The notes beneath the pieces were generated by a model. The model did no database searches and had not been told where the DNA came from. It saw only the letters and a list, made by a program, of their open reading frames with translations. A program made the position numbers and the translations under genes. Below are positions 17,667 to 26,738 of a DNA stretch of 64,000 nt, one piece after another (position 1 is the stretch's first letter; the number at the start of each line of letters is the position of its first letter). Origin of the DNA: Clostridium sp. CM027 (GTDB taxonomy: Bacteria > Bacillota > Clostridia > Clostridiales > Clostridiaceae); the NCBI RefSeq assembly GCF_024730565.1, contig NZ_CP077725.1:3738501-3802500 (forward strand), written 5' to 3'.

Positions 17667-17682
17667 TTCCACAGTTTTGGAC
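17667..17682 (-). promoter_or_regulatory. Activator site c for the lysA-like gene
   Basis: TTCCACAGTTTTGGAC agrees with site b at 12 of 16 positions. Its centre is 19 bp from site b, nearly two helical turns, so dimers could bind side by side. Confidence 0.6.
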
Positions 17683-17730
17683 TTGATTTGTTTATAAGTA
17701 TGTTGTTCAAAATAAAATCAATGATCCATA

Positions 17731-19581
17731 TCAATCATTGATTTTATTTTGAAGATTATACCTCTTAAGTTTTTCGTAAAAACCTGATTTGCTTATGTTA
17801 AGTATCCTCATAGCTTCGGTTTTATCTCCAGCTGTGATTTTTAGTGCATTTTCAATAGCTTTTCGCTCTGCAATTTCGATTGCACCCTTGAGAGAATATC
17901 CAAAGCTACAGCTTTCTGAGCCTTTCGCTGAGGTTATGATGCTTATATCCTTCGTAAAAATTGTATGCTCATCAGATACGTTTATTGCTCTTTCAAGAAC
18001 ATTTTCAACCTCTCTGACGTTTCCTGGCCAATCGTACATAAGCATTTTTTTTATAACACCCGCCGATATTCTTTTCTCTTCGCAGCCCGCTCTTTTGCAA
18101 ATCTTAGGAGTCAAGTACATAATCAACGTATAAATATCTTCTTTTCTTAATCTTAACGGCGGTATAAAAATAGGGAAAACGTTAATCCTATAATATAAAT
18201 CTCTTCTGAATTCTCCCTGATTGACAGCTATATCTAAATCCTTATTAGTTGCAGCTATAATTTTTACGTCAACTTCTATGTAGTGTGTACCACCGACTCT
18301 ATTAAATCGTTTGCTTTGCAAGACGTGTAGTAGCTTTGCTTGCATATATAAAGGTATATCCCCTATTTCATCGAGAAAAATAGTCCCCTCATGAGCAACC
18401 TCAAATAGACCCTTTTTACCTTCTTTTTTTGAACCGGTGAACGCGCCACCTTCATATCCAAAGAGCTCACTTTCTATTAATTCCTTGGGTATAGAAGCGC
18501 AATTTACATATATGAATGGCTTATTAGTTCTTCTACTACCTTTATGTATGCACTCTGCTACGAGTCCCTTTCCTGTACCACTATCGCCTAACAGAAGTAC
18601 TGTAGAATCTATTTCTGATGCCTTTCTGGCAAGCTTTCTTACAGCCTTTATGCTGTCACTTTGTCCAATAATCCTTCTGAATTCGTCATAATCTTTAAGT
18701 TTATTTTCAGCATCATTAAGAGATGCTATGGCATAGTCTCTTTCTTTAATTATATTTTCAAGCTCAGTTATGTCTTGAACCTTTAATAAGGCACCTATAA
18801 TTTTGTTGTCATCTTTTAGCTGAACTAAAGAGCATCTTGTAGACCGGCCATTTATGTCCTTAACCTGATTAGTATAAGAAATATATTTACCGTTTGCGGC
18901 TTCTACAAAATCTACAATATTTATATTCGTTTCTTTAGGGTGAACATCAAAAATACTGTGTCCAACCACATCAATTGTATAGTTATAATCTCCCTTTGAA
19001 GCAAATATGGTTCCATTAAGGAGCTTTTTTATATCATCTCGCCTACTGGTGTAGCCTCTAGCCTGATAAAATTTTACCTTACCTGTATTGCCGCATAAAA
19101 CTACCATATGTCCTATGGACCTCGTATAATTAAGTGTATATTTAATATCATTTATAGATATAATCGCCACCCTGTTACAAAAATCAATAGCTGCAGTTAG
19201 TTTATTTTTAGAATATATGTTTTCAAGATACAAAGTACTTTCTCTAGAAGAAGTGCATTCTATTACACCATTGTATGATTTATCTCCCATAATACCTATT
19301 GAAACAAAGGCATCTCCTTGTTTCAATTTTTGAGAGGATACCCCTATATTTTTTAAGTCTTCAAGAGTTAGCCCCCCATCATCCTCACCAAGCATTGTAT
19401 CAGCGATTATTACAATATCATTTTCTACGATACTGCCAGCAGAATGCCCTATGCCCTGGTTATATATAATTCCAAAGATCTCTTTAGCCATTCTGTTATA
19501 ACATTTAATTACTCCATTTGGGTCGACTACTATGAGGCCTTCCGAGACCTCATCAAATATAATATTAAAAGGATCCTTCAT
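17731..19581 (-). CDS. Sigma-54-dependent activator of the lysA-like gene
   Basis: This 616-residue enhancer-binding protein has an N-terminal PAS (about 1-60), a middle region with a second PAS (about 220-290), an AAA+ domain (about 310-540) and a Fis-type helix-turn-helix (TEAMRILNISKSGFYEKLKRY). Walker A is GDSGTGKG, the sigma-54 contact loop is GAFTGS and Walker B is IFLDEIGD. It lies directly upstream of, and is co-directional with, the lysA-like gene. Three palindromes and a -24/-12 promoter sit between the two, the same layout as the ornithine regulator. The long sensory half suggests control by a small molecule, perhaps an amino acid; this is inference. The start ATG is at 19581. Ribosome binding sequence is weak (GGTGGTAATA). 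Confidence 0.88.
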   Translation of the reverse strand: MKDPFNIIFDEVSEGLIVVDPNGVIKCYNRMAKEIFGIIYNQGIGHSAGSIVENDIVIIADTMLGEDDGGLTLEDLKNIGVSSQKLKQGDAFVSIGIMGDKSYNGVIECTSSRESTLYLENIYSKNKLTAAIDFCNRVAIISINDIKYTLNYTRSIGHMVVLCGNTGKVKFYQARGYTSRRDDIKKLLNGTIFASKGDYNYTIDVVGHSIFDVHPKETNINIVDFVEAANGKYISYTNQVKDINGRSTRCSLVQLKDDNKIIGALLKVQDITELENIIKERDYAIASLNDAENKLKDYDEFRRIIGQSDSIKAVRKLARKASEIDSTVLLLGDSGTGKGLVAECIHKGSRRTNKPFIYVNCASIPKELIESELFGYEGGAFTGSKKEGKKGLFEVAHEGTIFLDEIGDIPLYMQAKLLHVLQSKRFNRVGGTHYIEVDVKIIAATNKDLDIAVNQGEFRRDLYYRINVFPIFIPPLRLRKEDIYTLIMYLTPKICKRAGCEEKRISAGVIKKMLMYDWPGNVREVENVLERAINVSDEHTIFTKDISIITSAKGSESCSFGYSLKGAIEIAERKAIENALKITAGDKTEAMRILNISKSGFYEKLKRYNLQNKIND

Positions 19582-19861
19582 ATTATTACCACCATTCTAT
19601 ACTCTTATTCTAGTATTTTTGCTTGGGTATACTAGATTATTTTGTATCGTTTATTTATTGTCATTCATAGCATTTCTTGCAATATGTTTTAGAAACATTA
19701 TACCACTCTAATAAAAAGATAAAAATATATTACCTCTTTAAAGATACATTATAGAGTAGATAAATAAAAAAAAATCTACATTGAAGGGTAATTTTATGTA
19801 TAATAAAGAAAAAAAGGAATAGTGAAAATTATTATTAATAATAATTTAAAGGAGGAAGATC
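19582..19861. promoter_or_regulatory. Divergent intergenic region
   Basis: This 280-nt AT-rich stretch separates the minus-strand activator from the plus-strand dehydrogenase. A TATAAT box at 19799-19804 is a plausible -10 for the dehydrogenase, but no convincing -35 at 17 bp is seen. No palindrome of the two activator-site types was found here. Confidence 0.4.
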
Positions 19862-20836
19862 ATGAATAAACCTAAAATATACATTGCTCAGCGTATACCT
19901 AGAGAAGTAGAAAATTATATTGCACGATTTTGTGATTATGAAAAATGGGAGGGAGAAAAAGAAATTTCAAGAAGTGAACTATTAGATAAACTCTCTGATA
20001 AAGACGGTGTATTATTATCCGATTTTTGTATTAACCAAGAACTATTAAATAGGGCTCCTAAATTAAGAGCTATTAGCAATGTTACAGTTGGATATAATAA
20101 CTTTGATTTACAAGTAATGAAAGAGAGGAACATTATAGGTACGAATACTCCAGGTGTTTTAGATGATACTGTTGCAGATTTAATATTTGGACTGATGTTA
20201 TCTTGTGCAAGGAGAATTGCGAAATTAGACAGATATGTAAAGGAAGGTAAATGGACTAGAGATGATAACGAAACACTCTATGGAACAGATGTACACCACT
20301 CAACAGTAGGCATAATTGGTATGGGTAGAATAGGAGAAGCAGTAGCTAAAAGGGCAAAGCTTGGATTTGATATGGAAGTTTGCTACTACAACAGAAACAG
20401 AAAAAAAGATGTAGAAGAAAGACTAGGCATTAAATATTGCGATTTTAAATCACTTCTAGCTAAATCTGATTTCATTGTATTAATGACTCCACTTAATGAT
20501 GAAACGCGCCACCTTATAGATTTTGAGGAATTCAATATAATGAAGAATACTGCTATATTTATCAATGCCTCTAGGGGTCAAACAGTAAATGAACAGGCCT
20601 TAATTGAAGCACTTCAAAGTAAAAAGATTTATGGCGCAGGTATGGATGTGTATGAAAAAGAGCCAGTTAATCCTGAAAATATACTGCTTAAAATGTCAAA
20701 TGTAGTTACGGTTCCACACATAGGATCAGCAACGCAAAAGACCCGTTTTGATATGGCTATGATGGCTGCTCAAAATCTTGTTAAAGCACTGCAAGGAGAA
20801 ATACCACCTAATATTGTACCAGAATTACAAAAATAG
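19862..20836 (+). CDS. D-isomer-specific 2-hydroxyacid dehydrogenase
   Basis: This is a 324-residue NAD(P)H-dependent reductase of the glyoxylate/hydroxypyruvate reductase type, which interconverts 2-ketoacids and D-2-hydroxyacids. The Rossmann motif GIIGMGRIGEAVAKRA is central. The catalytic triad is visible as Arg in NASRGQTV, Glu in DVYEKEP and His in PHIGSATQK. AAAGGAGGAAGATC directly precedes the ATG. The gene stands alone between a divergent regulator and its own terminator. The physiological substrate cannot be told. In an amino-acid fermenter it could reduce 2-ketoacids formed from amino acids, but this is speculative. Confidence 0.9.
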   Translation: MNKPKIYIAQRIPREVENYIARFCDYEKWEGEKEISRSELLDKLSDKDGVLLSDFCINQELLNRAPKLRAISNVTVGYNNFDLQVMKERNIIGTNTPGVLDDTVADLIFGLMLSCARRIAKLDRYVKEGKWTRDDNETLYGTDVHHSTVGIIGMGRIGEAVAKRAKLGFDMEVCYYNRNRKKDVEERLGIKYCDFKSLLAKSDFIVLMTPLNDETRHLIDFEEFNIMKNTAIFINASRGQTVNEQALIEALQSKKIYGAGMDVYEKEPVNPENILLKMSNVVTVPHIGSATQKTRFDMAMMAAQNLVKALQGEIPPNIVPELQK

Positions 20837-20857
20837 AAAATGTATTATAATTTGATC

Positions 20858-20897
20858 AGCAGCCAGTTTATAGTTTTTTATATATAAATTGGCTGCT
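20858..20897 (+). terminator. Terminator after the 2-hydroxyacid dehydrogenase
   Basis: AGCAGCCAGTTTATA (20858-20872) pairs with TATAAATTGGCTGCT (20883-20897) with one G-T pair. A T run follows at about 20902. Confidence 0.85.
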
Positions 20898-21023
20898 ATA
20901 ATTTTTTGTGATAAGTGTAATTATTTTAGTACATTAGCTCATACAATTATATGTATTAGTATACTTTTAAGACATTCTCAATAAATAAAGTTATAAGTAG
21001 AAATTACTTTTTAGAAAGGGTAG

Positions 21024-21668
21024 ATGAAAATGTTAAATGAGGTTATGGACTATTTACTAAGCCACATTGATAAATACTATGAAGCAGTGAGGATTCATAT
21101 TAATATTAGTGTTACAGCAGTTTTAATAAGTATAATAATAGCGGTACCTTTGGGAATTATATGTGCTAAATTCACAAAAGCAACACAGCCTATAATGAAT
21201 ATATTTAATCTTTTTAGGATTATTCCAAGCCTTGCAATCTTAGTGCTAGTTATGCCAATACTTGGGACTGGATACTTGCCAGCACTATTGGCACTTGTGA
21301 TTTTAGCTATACCACCAATACTTATAAATACATATTTAGGGATAAAAAATATTGATGCATCTGTTCTAGAAAGTGCTGAAGGTATGGGAATGGATTACAA
21401 GAAAATGCTTTATAAAATTGAAATTCCATTAGCACTTCCATTAATAATTACGGGAGTTAGAACATCTGCGGTTGAAGTAATTGCTAGTGCGACTTTAGCA
21501 TCTTATATAGGAGCTGGAGGACTAGGAGATTTCATTTTCACGGGTCTTGGTATGAATGATTTTAGAATATTAATAATAGGGGGAGCAACAGTTGCACTGC
21601 TTTCGGTAATCGCAGAAATGTTGTTATTTATGTTAGAACAAAGTATAACAAAGTATCAAAGAGACTAA
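21024..21668 (+). CDS. opuCB: Compatible-solute (glycine betaine/carnitine/choline) ABC permease
   Basis: This 214-residue inner-membrane permease belongs to the OpuCB/ProW type, with about five to six helices and the EAA-like loop ESAEGMGMDYKKMLYKIEIPLALP that docks to the ATPase. It is the first gene of a four-gene operon: permease, lipoprotein, ATPase, permease. The organisation and lengths match quaternary-ammonium transporters of the OpuC class used in osmo- or cold protection. AGAAAGGG precedes ATG 21024; ATG 21030 is an alternative start. In an amino-acid fermenter the same transporter could also supply betaine as a fermentable electron acceptor. Confidence 0.87.
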   Translation: MKMLNEVMDYLLSHIDKYYEAVRIHINISVTAVLISIIIAVPLGIICAKFTKATQPIMNIFNLFRIIPSLAILVLVMPILGTGYLPALLALVILAIPPILINTYLGIKNIDASVLESAEGMGMDYKKMLYKIEIPLALPLIITGVRTSAVEVIASATLASYIGAGGLGDFIFTGLGMNDFRILIIGGATVALLSVIAEMLLFMLEQSITKYQRD

Positions 21669-21696
21669 AGAATACTATGTAGGAGAGTGAGTAGTT

Positions 21697-22635
21697 ATGA
21701 ATAAGAGATTAAAAAGCTTAGTCGTAGTTTCTGTATTAACAGCCTTGGTTACAGTTTCAGTTTTAACTGGCTGTTCTAAAAAGAGTGTTTCATCTGGGGA
21801 TATAAATACATCCCAAACTAAAAGTAAACCTACAATAAAAGTTGGATCTAAAGATTTTACAGAATCTTTAATTTTATCTGAATTATATGCAGTTGCTTTA
21901 GAAAAAGAAGGTTATAAAGTTTACAGAAAATTTAATCTTGGTAGTGCTGTGGTTCATACTTCACTTGTAAATGGAGATATTGATGTTTACCCTGAGTATA
22001 CTGGTACAGGATTATTATCTGTTTTAAAGCAGCAGCCAAAGTTTGATTCAAAGGAAGTTTATAATGAGGTTTCAACGAAATACAAGGAGAAATTTAAATT
22101 GATTTGGCTTGATCCATCTTCTGCAAATGATGGGCAGGGATTAGTGATTTCCAAAAGGGCCTCTGATAAATATAATATACACACTATAACCGATCTTCAA
22201 AAAAGAGCAGGAAGTATAAGATTTGCATCGCAAGGTCAATTTGATGAAAGATTAGATGGACTGCAAGCTTTGACAATGGCTTATGGGGATTTTAAATTTA
22301 AAGATGAAAAGATCTATGATAATGGAATTAAATATGATGTGCTTCATAATGATAAAGCAGATGTTGCTGTAGCATATACAACAGAAGGACAATTAAGTAA
22401 AACTGAGTTTGCGATTCTCGAAGATGATAAGAATGCATGGCCACCGTACAACATAGCCCCAGTTATAAAGCAAGACCTTCTTGAAAAGAATCCTCAAATA
22501 AAAGATATTTTAAATAAGGTTACAAGCAAAATTGACAACGTGTCAATAATAAAATTAAATTCAGAAGTAGACATAGATAAAAAAGAATACTCAGAGGTAG
22601 CTAAGAATTTTTTTGAAAAGGAATTAGCAAAATAG
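21697..22635 (+). CDS. opuCC: Glycine betaine/carnitine/choline-binding lipoprotein
   Basis: This is an extracytoplasmic solute-binding lipoprotein of 312 residues (OpuAC family). The lipoprotein signal has a hydrophobic stretch and the lipobox VLTGC, with Cys26 as the lipidation site. The mature start IKVGSKDFTESLILSELYA and the segment DVYPEYTGTGL are typical of OpuCC/ProX-like proteins. The gene lies 28 nt after the first permease and 32 nt before the ATPase. A GTAGGAGAGTGAG ribosome binding site precedes the ATG. Confidence 0.9.
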   Translation: MNKRLKSLVVVSVLTALVTVSVLTGCSKKSVSSGDINTSQTKSKPTIKVGSKDFTESLILSELYAVALEKEGYKVYRKFNLGSAVVHTSLVNGDIDVYPEYTGTGLLSVLKQQPKFDSKEVYNEVSTKYKEKFKLIWLDPSSANDGQGLVISKRASDKYNIHTITDLQKRAGSIRFASQGQFDERLDGLQALTMAYGDFKFKDEKIYDNGIKYDVLHNDKADVAVAYTTEGQLSKTEFAILEDDKNAWPPYNIAPVIKQDLLEKNPQIKDILNKVTSKIDNVSIIKLNSEVDIDKKEYSEVAKNFFEKELAK

Positions 22636-22667
22636 AAAATGGATATACACGGAAGGAGGTAAATCTT

Positions 22668-23621
22668 TTGAAAAGGGTAGCGATTGAATTTGTAAAAGTA
22701 AGCAAAAAATTTAAGGGTTCAGAGCAATATGCTGTAACAGATGTAAGTGCCAGTATTGAAGAAGGTAGTTTTATAACAATACTGGGAACTTCGGGTTCAG
22801 GTAAAACTACATTTTTGAAAATGATAAATAGAATATATGAATCAACCTCAGGGGAAATATTATTTTTCAAAGAAAACATTAAAAATATTCCCGCTGAAAA
22901 ACATAGGCAGAAAATTGGATATGTCATTCAACAAATTGGGCTATTTCCTCATATGACTGTGGAGGAAAATATTGCTACAGTTCCGAATATTTTAAGGTGG
23001 AAAAAGAAAGACATAGCGCAAAGAGTTGATATATTGTTAGATTTAGTGAGTATTCCTTCTAAGGATTTCAAAAAAAGATATCCAAGGCAATTATCAGGAG
23101 GCCAGCAGCAAAGGGTTGGAATAGCAAGAGCTATGGCTGCTGATCCTGAAATAATGCTTATGGATGAGCCTTTTGGAGCGATAGATGCTATAACTAGACT
23201 AAATCTTCAAGAGGAACTCCTAAGAATTCAAAAAAAGCTTAATAAGACAATTCTCTTTGTAACTCATGATGTTAATGAAGCTTTCAAATTGGGGGATAAA
23301 GTAATAATCATGGATAAAGGAAAAATTCAACAGTTCGATACACCGTACAATATATTATTTCATCCAGAAAATGAATTTGTTACCCGTTTGGTCTCTTCAG
23401 AGAATGTTATTCAAAAACTTAAGTTTGTACGTGCGAGTTCTGTAATGATTCCTTTGGATTCAAAAACAATGGAAGATGACACAAGAGTTAATGAAAATGA
23501 GGATTTGCAACATTTGTTAGCATATTTTCTTAAAAAAAATATCGATCATTTGATTGTTGAGAAGGATAATCATGAAGCTGTTGGCAAAATAACACTTGAG
23601 CAATTAAAAATAAGTCAGTGA
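22668..23621 (+). CDS. opuCA: Compatible-solute ABC transporter ATPase
   Basis: This 317-residue ATP-binding subunit has Walker A GTSGSGKTT, signature LSGGQQQRVG, Walker B MLMDEPFGAID and switch His in FVTHD. The C-terminal 60 residues resemble a shortened CBS region, shorter than in B. subtilis OpuCA (two CBS domains, about 380 residues), so ionic-strength sensing through CBS domains may be absent or altered. Translation starts at TTG 22668, with AAGGAGG 9 nt upstream. The operon context with a betaine-type binding protein supports the assignment. Confidence 0.88.
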   Translation: MKRVAIEFVKVSKKFKGSEQYAVTDVSASIEEGSFITILGTSGSGKTTFLKMINRIYESTSGEILFFKENIKNIPAEKHRQKIGYVIQQIGLFPHMTVEENIATVPNILRWKKKDIAQRVDILLDLVSIPSKDFKKRYPRQLSGGQQQRVGIARAMAADPEIMLMDEPFGAIDAITRLNLQEELLRIQKKLNKTILFVTHDVNEAFKLGDKVIIMDKGKIQQFDTPYNILFHPENEFVTRLVSSENVIQKLKFVRASSVMIPLDSKTMEDDTRVNENEDLQHLLAYFLKKNIDHLIVEKDNHEAVGKITLEQLKISQ

Positions 23622-23637
23622 ACAGGGGGGATAGTGC

Positions 23638-24276
23638 ATGATAGAGTATTTATATAAGTATCATGATAATATGTTAACTTTGCTGCTACAGCATCTTCAA
23701 ATTGTATCACTAAGTATTTCAATATCACTCGTGATTGCAATCCCTCTATCACTTTTGATTTTAAGGTCAAAAGTTTTATCTGTAGTAGTTTTATCCTCTT
23801 TAGGGGTTATTTATTCTGTGCCTAGTCTAGCATTATTTGCTTTATTAATACCTCTATTAGGCCTTGGAAAAGGAACAGCGATTTTCGTTTTAGTAATTTA
23901 TAATCAGTATATTTTAGTTAGAAATATATTCGCAGCATTTAAGTCCATAGATTCATCCATTATAGAAGCCGGGAAAGGGATGGGTTTTAACCCTTTTCAG
24001 TTATTTTTGAAAGTACAAATGCCGTTAGCTCTTCCAATAATAATTGGGGGAATAAGAATTGCTACTGTAACTACCATTTCCATAGCGACTATTGCCTCGG
24101 TAATAAACGCTGGTGGGTTAGGAGTTATTTTGTTTGATGGACTTAGGATGAATTACCTTCCTAAAATATTATGGGGAACTATAATGTCTGCAGGACTTGC
24201 AATAGTTGCAAATGAAATATTATTATATTTGGAAAAGTTGGCTAGTTTTAAAGCCAGTGGTAAATGCGAAGTTTGA
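23638..24276 (+). CDS. opuCD: Compatible-solute ABC permease (second)
   Basis: This 212-residue membrane permease is homologous to the first one. The docking loop EAGKGMGFNPFQLFLKVQMPLALP and the C-terminal segment with GGLGVILFDGL are characteristic of the family. It starts 16 nt after the ATPase with ACAGGGGGGATAG upstream. Two different permeases per transporter is the usual OpuC arrangement. It is the last gene of the operon. Confidence 0.87.
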   Translation: MIEYLYKYHDNMLTLLLQHLQIVSLSISISLVIAIPLSLLILRSKVLSVVVLSSLGVIYSVPSLALFALLIPLLGLGKGTAIFVLVIYNQYILVRNIFAAFKSIDSSIIEAGKGMGFNPFQLFLKVQMPLALPIIIGGIRIATVTTISIATIASVINAGGLGVILFDGLRMNYLPKILWGTIMSAGLAIVANEILLYLEKLASFKASGKCEV

Positions 24277-24340
24277 TGTTCTTATATTAAAATATATAGC
24301 TAGAAGTTTTATAGCAAAAGTTACCAAGGTGATATATTAT

Positions 24341-24358
24341 AAAATACATTTGTATTTT
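24341..24358 (+). terminator. Weak terminator after the OpuC operon
   Basis: AAAATACA (24341-24348) pairs with TGTATTTT (24351-24358), followed by two more T. The stem is AT-only, so termination may be partial and some read-through into the hydrogenase genes is possible. Confidence 0.4.
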
Positions 24359-24381
24359 TTGAATTTACAAGGGGGAGAAAA

Positions 24382-24858
24382 ATGAATACAATATTTGATT
24401 ATAGTAAGCTAGATACTATATTAGAAAATCATAAATTTAAATCTAGTAATATTATTGCAATATTGCAGGACACCCAAGAATGCTATAGGTATTTACCCAA
24501 GGAGGTATTCTCGTATCTTTCAGAAAAGCTTGGTATGAGCAGAGCAAAAATATATAGTGTGGCAACTTTTTATGAAAATTTTTCTTTACAACCTAAAGGT
24601 AAGTTTATAATAAAAATATGTGATGGTACTGCTTGTCACGTTAGAAAATCTGCTCCTATATTAGAAAAGCTAAGAGAACATTTAAAACTTTCGGAAACTA
24701 AAACTACAACAGATGATTTAACATTTACTTTAGAAACAGTTTCTTGTCTAGGTGTTTGTGGACTTGCACCAGCTATGAGTATTAATGATAAAGTACATGG
24801 TTCTATGACCCCAGAAAAAGCAATGGAGCTTTTAAATACTCTTAAGGAGGAAAAATAA
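24382..24858 (+). CDS. hydC: NADH-dependent [FeFe]-hydrogenase, NuoE-like subunit
   Basis: This is a 158-residue thioredoxin-fold [2Fe-2S] protein of the NuoE family. The four cluster cysteines are visible as CDGTAC and CLGVCG. It is the gamma subunit of trimeric bifurcating hydrogenases and passes electrons to the flavin subunit. A CAAGGGGGAG ribosome binding site precedes the ATG. It is the first gene of hydCBA and ends one base before hydB. The length matches the Thermotoga and Acetobacterium counterparts (about 160). Confidence 0.92.
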   Translation: MNTIFDYSKLDTILENHKFKSSNIIAILQDTQECYRYLPKEVFSYLSEKLGMSRAKIYSVATFYENFSLQPKGKFIIKICDGTACHVRKSAPILEKLREHLKLSETKTTTDDLTFTLETVSCLGVCGLAPAMSINDKVHGSMTPEKAMELLNTLKEEK

Positions 24859-24859
24859 T

Positions 24860-26734
24860 ATGCTTCATAATAGAAATGATCTAATTAATGCAAGAAATAT
24901 TTATATAAATAGTTTTACAAAAGAAAAAAAGAAAATTCTTGTATGTGCTGGTACTGGCTGCGTTGCAGGTGGATCCCTAGATATTTATGATGAATTAATA
25001 AGGATTATAAAGGAAAAGGGCATAAATTGTGAAGTAAGCCTTGAGAAAGAGCCACATGAGGAAACTATTGGAGTGAAAAAAAGCGGATGTCATGGATTTT
25101 GTGAAATGGGTCCTCTTATAAGAATAGAACCATTTGGATATTTATATTTAAAAGTAAAGATGGAAGATTGCGCAGAAATCGTGGATAAAACTATAGTTAA
25201 AGATGAATGTGTTGAAAGACTTGTATATACCAAAAATGGACATATATTTAGGAAGCAGAATGAAATTTCTTTTTATAAAAAACAAACTAGAGTTGCACTT
25301 GAACATTGTGGACACATTGATGCAACTTCAATAGCAGAATATATCGCTATAGGCGGATATTCTGCATTTGAAAAAGTACTATTTGATATGAATTCAGATG
25401 AGGTTATTAACCAAATAAATGAATCAAATTTAAGAGGCCGTGGAGGCGGTGGATTCCCTACTGGTAGTAAATGGGGGCAGGTACAGCGCCAAAAGGAAAA
25501 GATAAAATATATTGTATGTAACGGTGACGAGGGTGACCCAGGGGCATTCATGGATAGGAGTCTAATGGAGGGAGACCCTCATAGGGTTATTGAAGGAATG
25601 ATAATCGCCGCTGTTGCTTGTGGTGCACAAAAAGGTTTTTTATATGTTCGTGCAGAATATCCTATTGCTGTAGATAGACTTTCGAGTGCTATTAAACAAG
25701 CAAAAGAATATGGAATTATTGGGGAAAACATTCTTGGGACAAATTTTAGTTTTGATATCCAGATTAATAGAGGTGCAGGTGCTTTTGTATGTGGTGAGGG
25801 AAGTGCACTAACAGCTTCCATTGAAGGGAAAAGAGGTATGCCAAGGGTAAAACCTCCAAGAACTGTTGAGAATGGACTTTTTGGCAAGCCAACAGTTCTT
25901 AATAATGTTGAAACTTTTGCTAATGTGCCTGTAATAATTAATAAAGGCGTAGAATGGTATAAATCAATTGGAACTAAAAATAGTCCTGGTACAAAAGCGT
26001 TTGCTTTAACAGGAAATATTGAAAACACAGGACTTATTGAGGTGCCAATGGGCACAACTCTAAGAGAAATAATATTTGATATTGGTGGAGGAATAAAAAA
26101 CGGCAAAAAGTTTAAGGCTGTACAAATAGGCGGGCCATCTGGTGGATGTCTTACAATAGATGATCTTGATTTGCCACTAGATTTCGACTCACTTAAAAAA
26201 GCAGGGGCAATGATAGGGTCGGGTGGACTTGTAGTTATGGATGAAGATACTTGTATGGTTGAGATTGCAAGATTCTTTATGAACTTTACAAAAAATGAAT
26301 CCTGTGGCAAATGTGTTCCTTGCCGCGAAGGTACTAAAAGAATGCTTGAAATTCTTGAAGGAATAGTTGCAGGTAAAGGAAAGCTTGAAGATATAGATAT
26401 GCTCTTAGAACTTGCAGATACCATATCTTCAACATCACTATGTGGACTTGGAAAGACAGCGCCATTACCAGTTGTCAGTACTATTAAGAATTTTCGTGAT
26501 GAGTATGAAGCTCATATTACTTATAAAAAATGTCAATCTAAAACATGTCAGAAGCTTAAGACAATATTTATTGATTCAAAAATTTGCAAGGGATGTTCAA
26601 AGTGTTCAAAAATTTGTCCAGTTGGAGCAATCTCAGGTAAGATTAAAGGAACATTTACAATTGATAAAGACAAGTGCATAAGATGTGGTAGTTGTGTTGA
26701 TACTTGTGCATTTAAAGCTATAAAGGAGGAGTAA
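24860..26734 (+). CDS. hydB: NADH-dependent [FeFe]-hydrogenase, NuoF-like flavin subunit
   Basis: This 624-residue diaphorase subunit has an N-terminal thioredoxin-like [2Fe-2S] domain (Cys29/Cys34 and GCHGFC). The FMN/NADH-binding core contains GRGGGGFPTGSKW and GDEGDPGAFMDR, and a [4Fe-4S] site reads ESCGKCVPCREGT. A C-terminal ferredoxin domain carries two [4Fe-4S] motifs (CKGCSKCSKICP and CIRCGSCVDTCA). This is the HydB layout of electron-bifurcating hydrogenases, which couple NADH and reduced ferredoxin oxidation to hydrogen formation. The ribosome binding site AAGGAGG is inside the end of hydC. Length and clusters are complete. Confidence 0.94.
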   Translation: MLHNRNDLINARNIYINSFTKEKKKILVCAGTGCVAGGSLDIYDELIRIIKEKGINCEVSLEKEPHEETIGVKKSGCHGFCEMGPLIRIEPFGYLYLKVKMEDCAEIVDKTIVKDECVERLVYTKNGHIFRKQNEISFYKKQTRVALEHCGHIDATSIAEYIAIGGYSAFEKVLFDMNSDEVINQINESNLRGRGGGGFPTGSKWGQVQRQKEKIKYIVCNGDEGDPGAFMDRSLMEGDPHRVIEGMIIAAVACGAQKGFLYVRAEYPIAVDRLSSAIKQAKEYGIIGENILGTNFSFDIQINRGAGAFVCGEGSALTASIEGKRGMPRVKPPRTVENGLFGKPTVLNNVETFANVPVIINKGVEWYKSIGTKNSPGTKAFALTGNIENTGLIEVPMGTTLREIIFDIGGGIKNGKKFKAVQIGGPSGGCLTIDDLDLPLDFDSLKKAGAMIGSGGLVVMDEDTCMVEIARFFMNFTKNESCGKCVPCREGTKRMLEILEGIVAGKGKLEDIDMLLELADTISSTSLCGLGKTAPLPVVSTIKNFRDEYEAHITYKKCQSKTCQKLKTIFIDSKICKGCSKCSKICPVGAISGKIKGTFTIDKDKCIRCGSCVDTCAFKAIKEE

Positions 26735-26738
26735 TAGA

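Noticed and set aside
25579-26424. 281-codon minus-strand frame inside hydB
   Set aside because: Long but antisense to a gene with complete cofactor motifs. Its Pro/Ser-rich composition is typical of antisense shadows.
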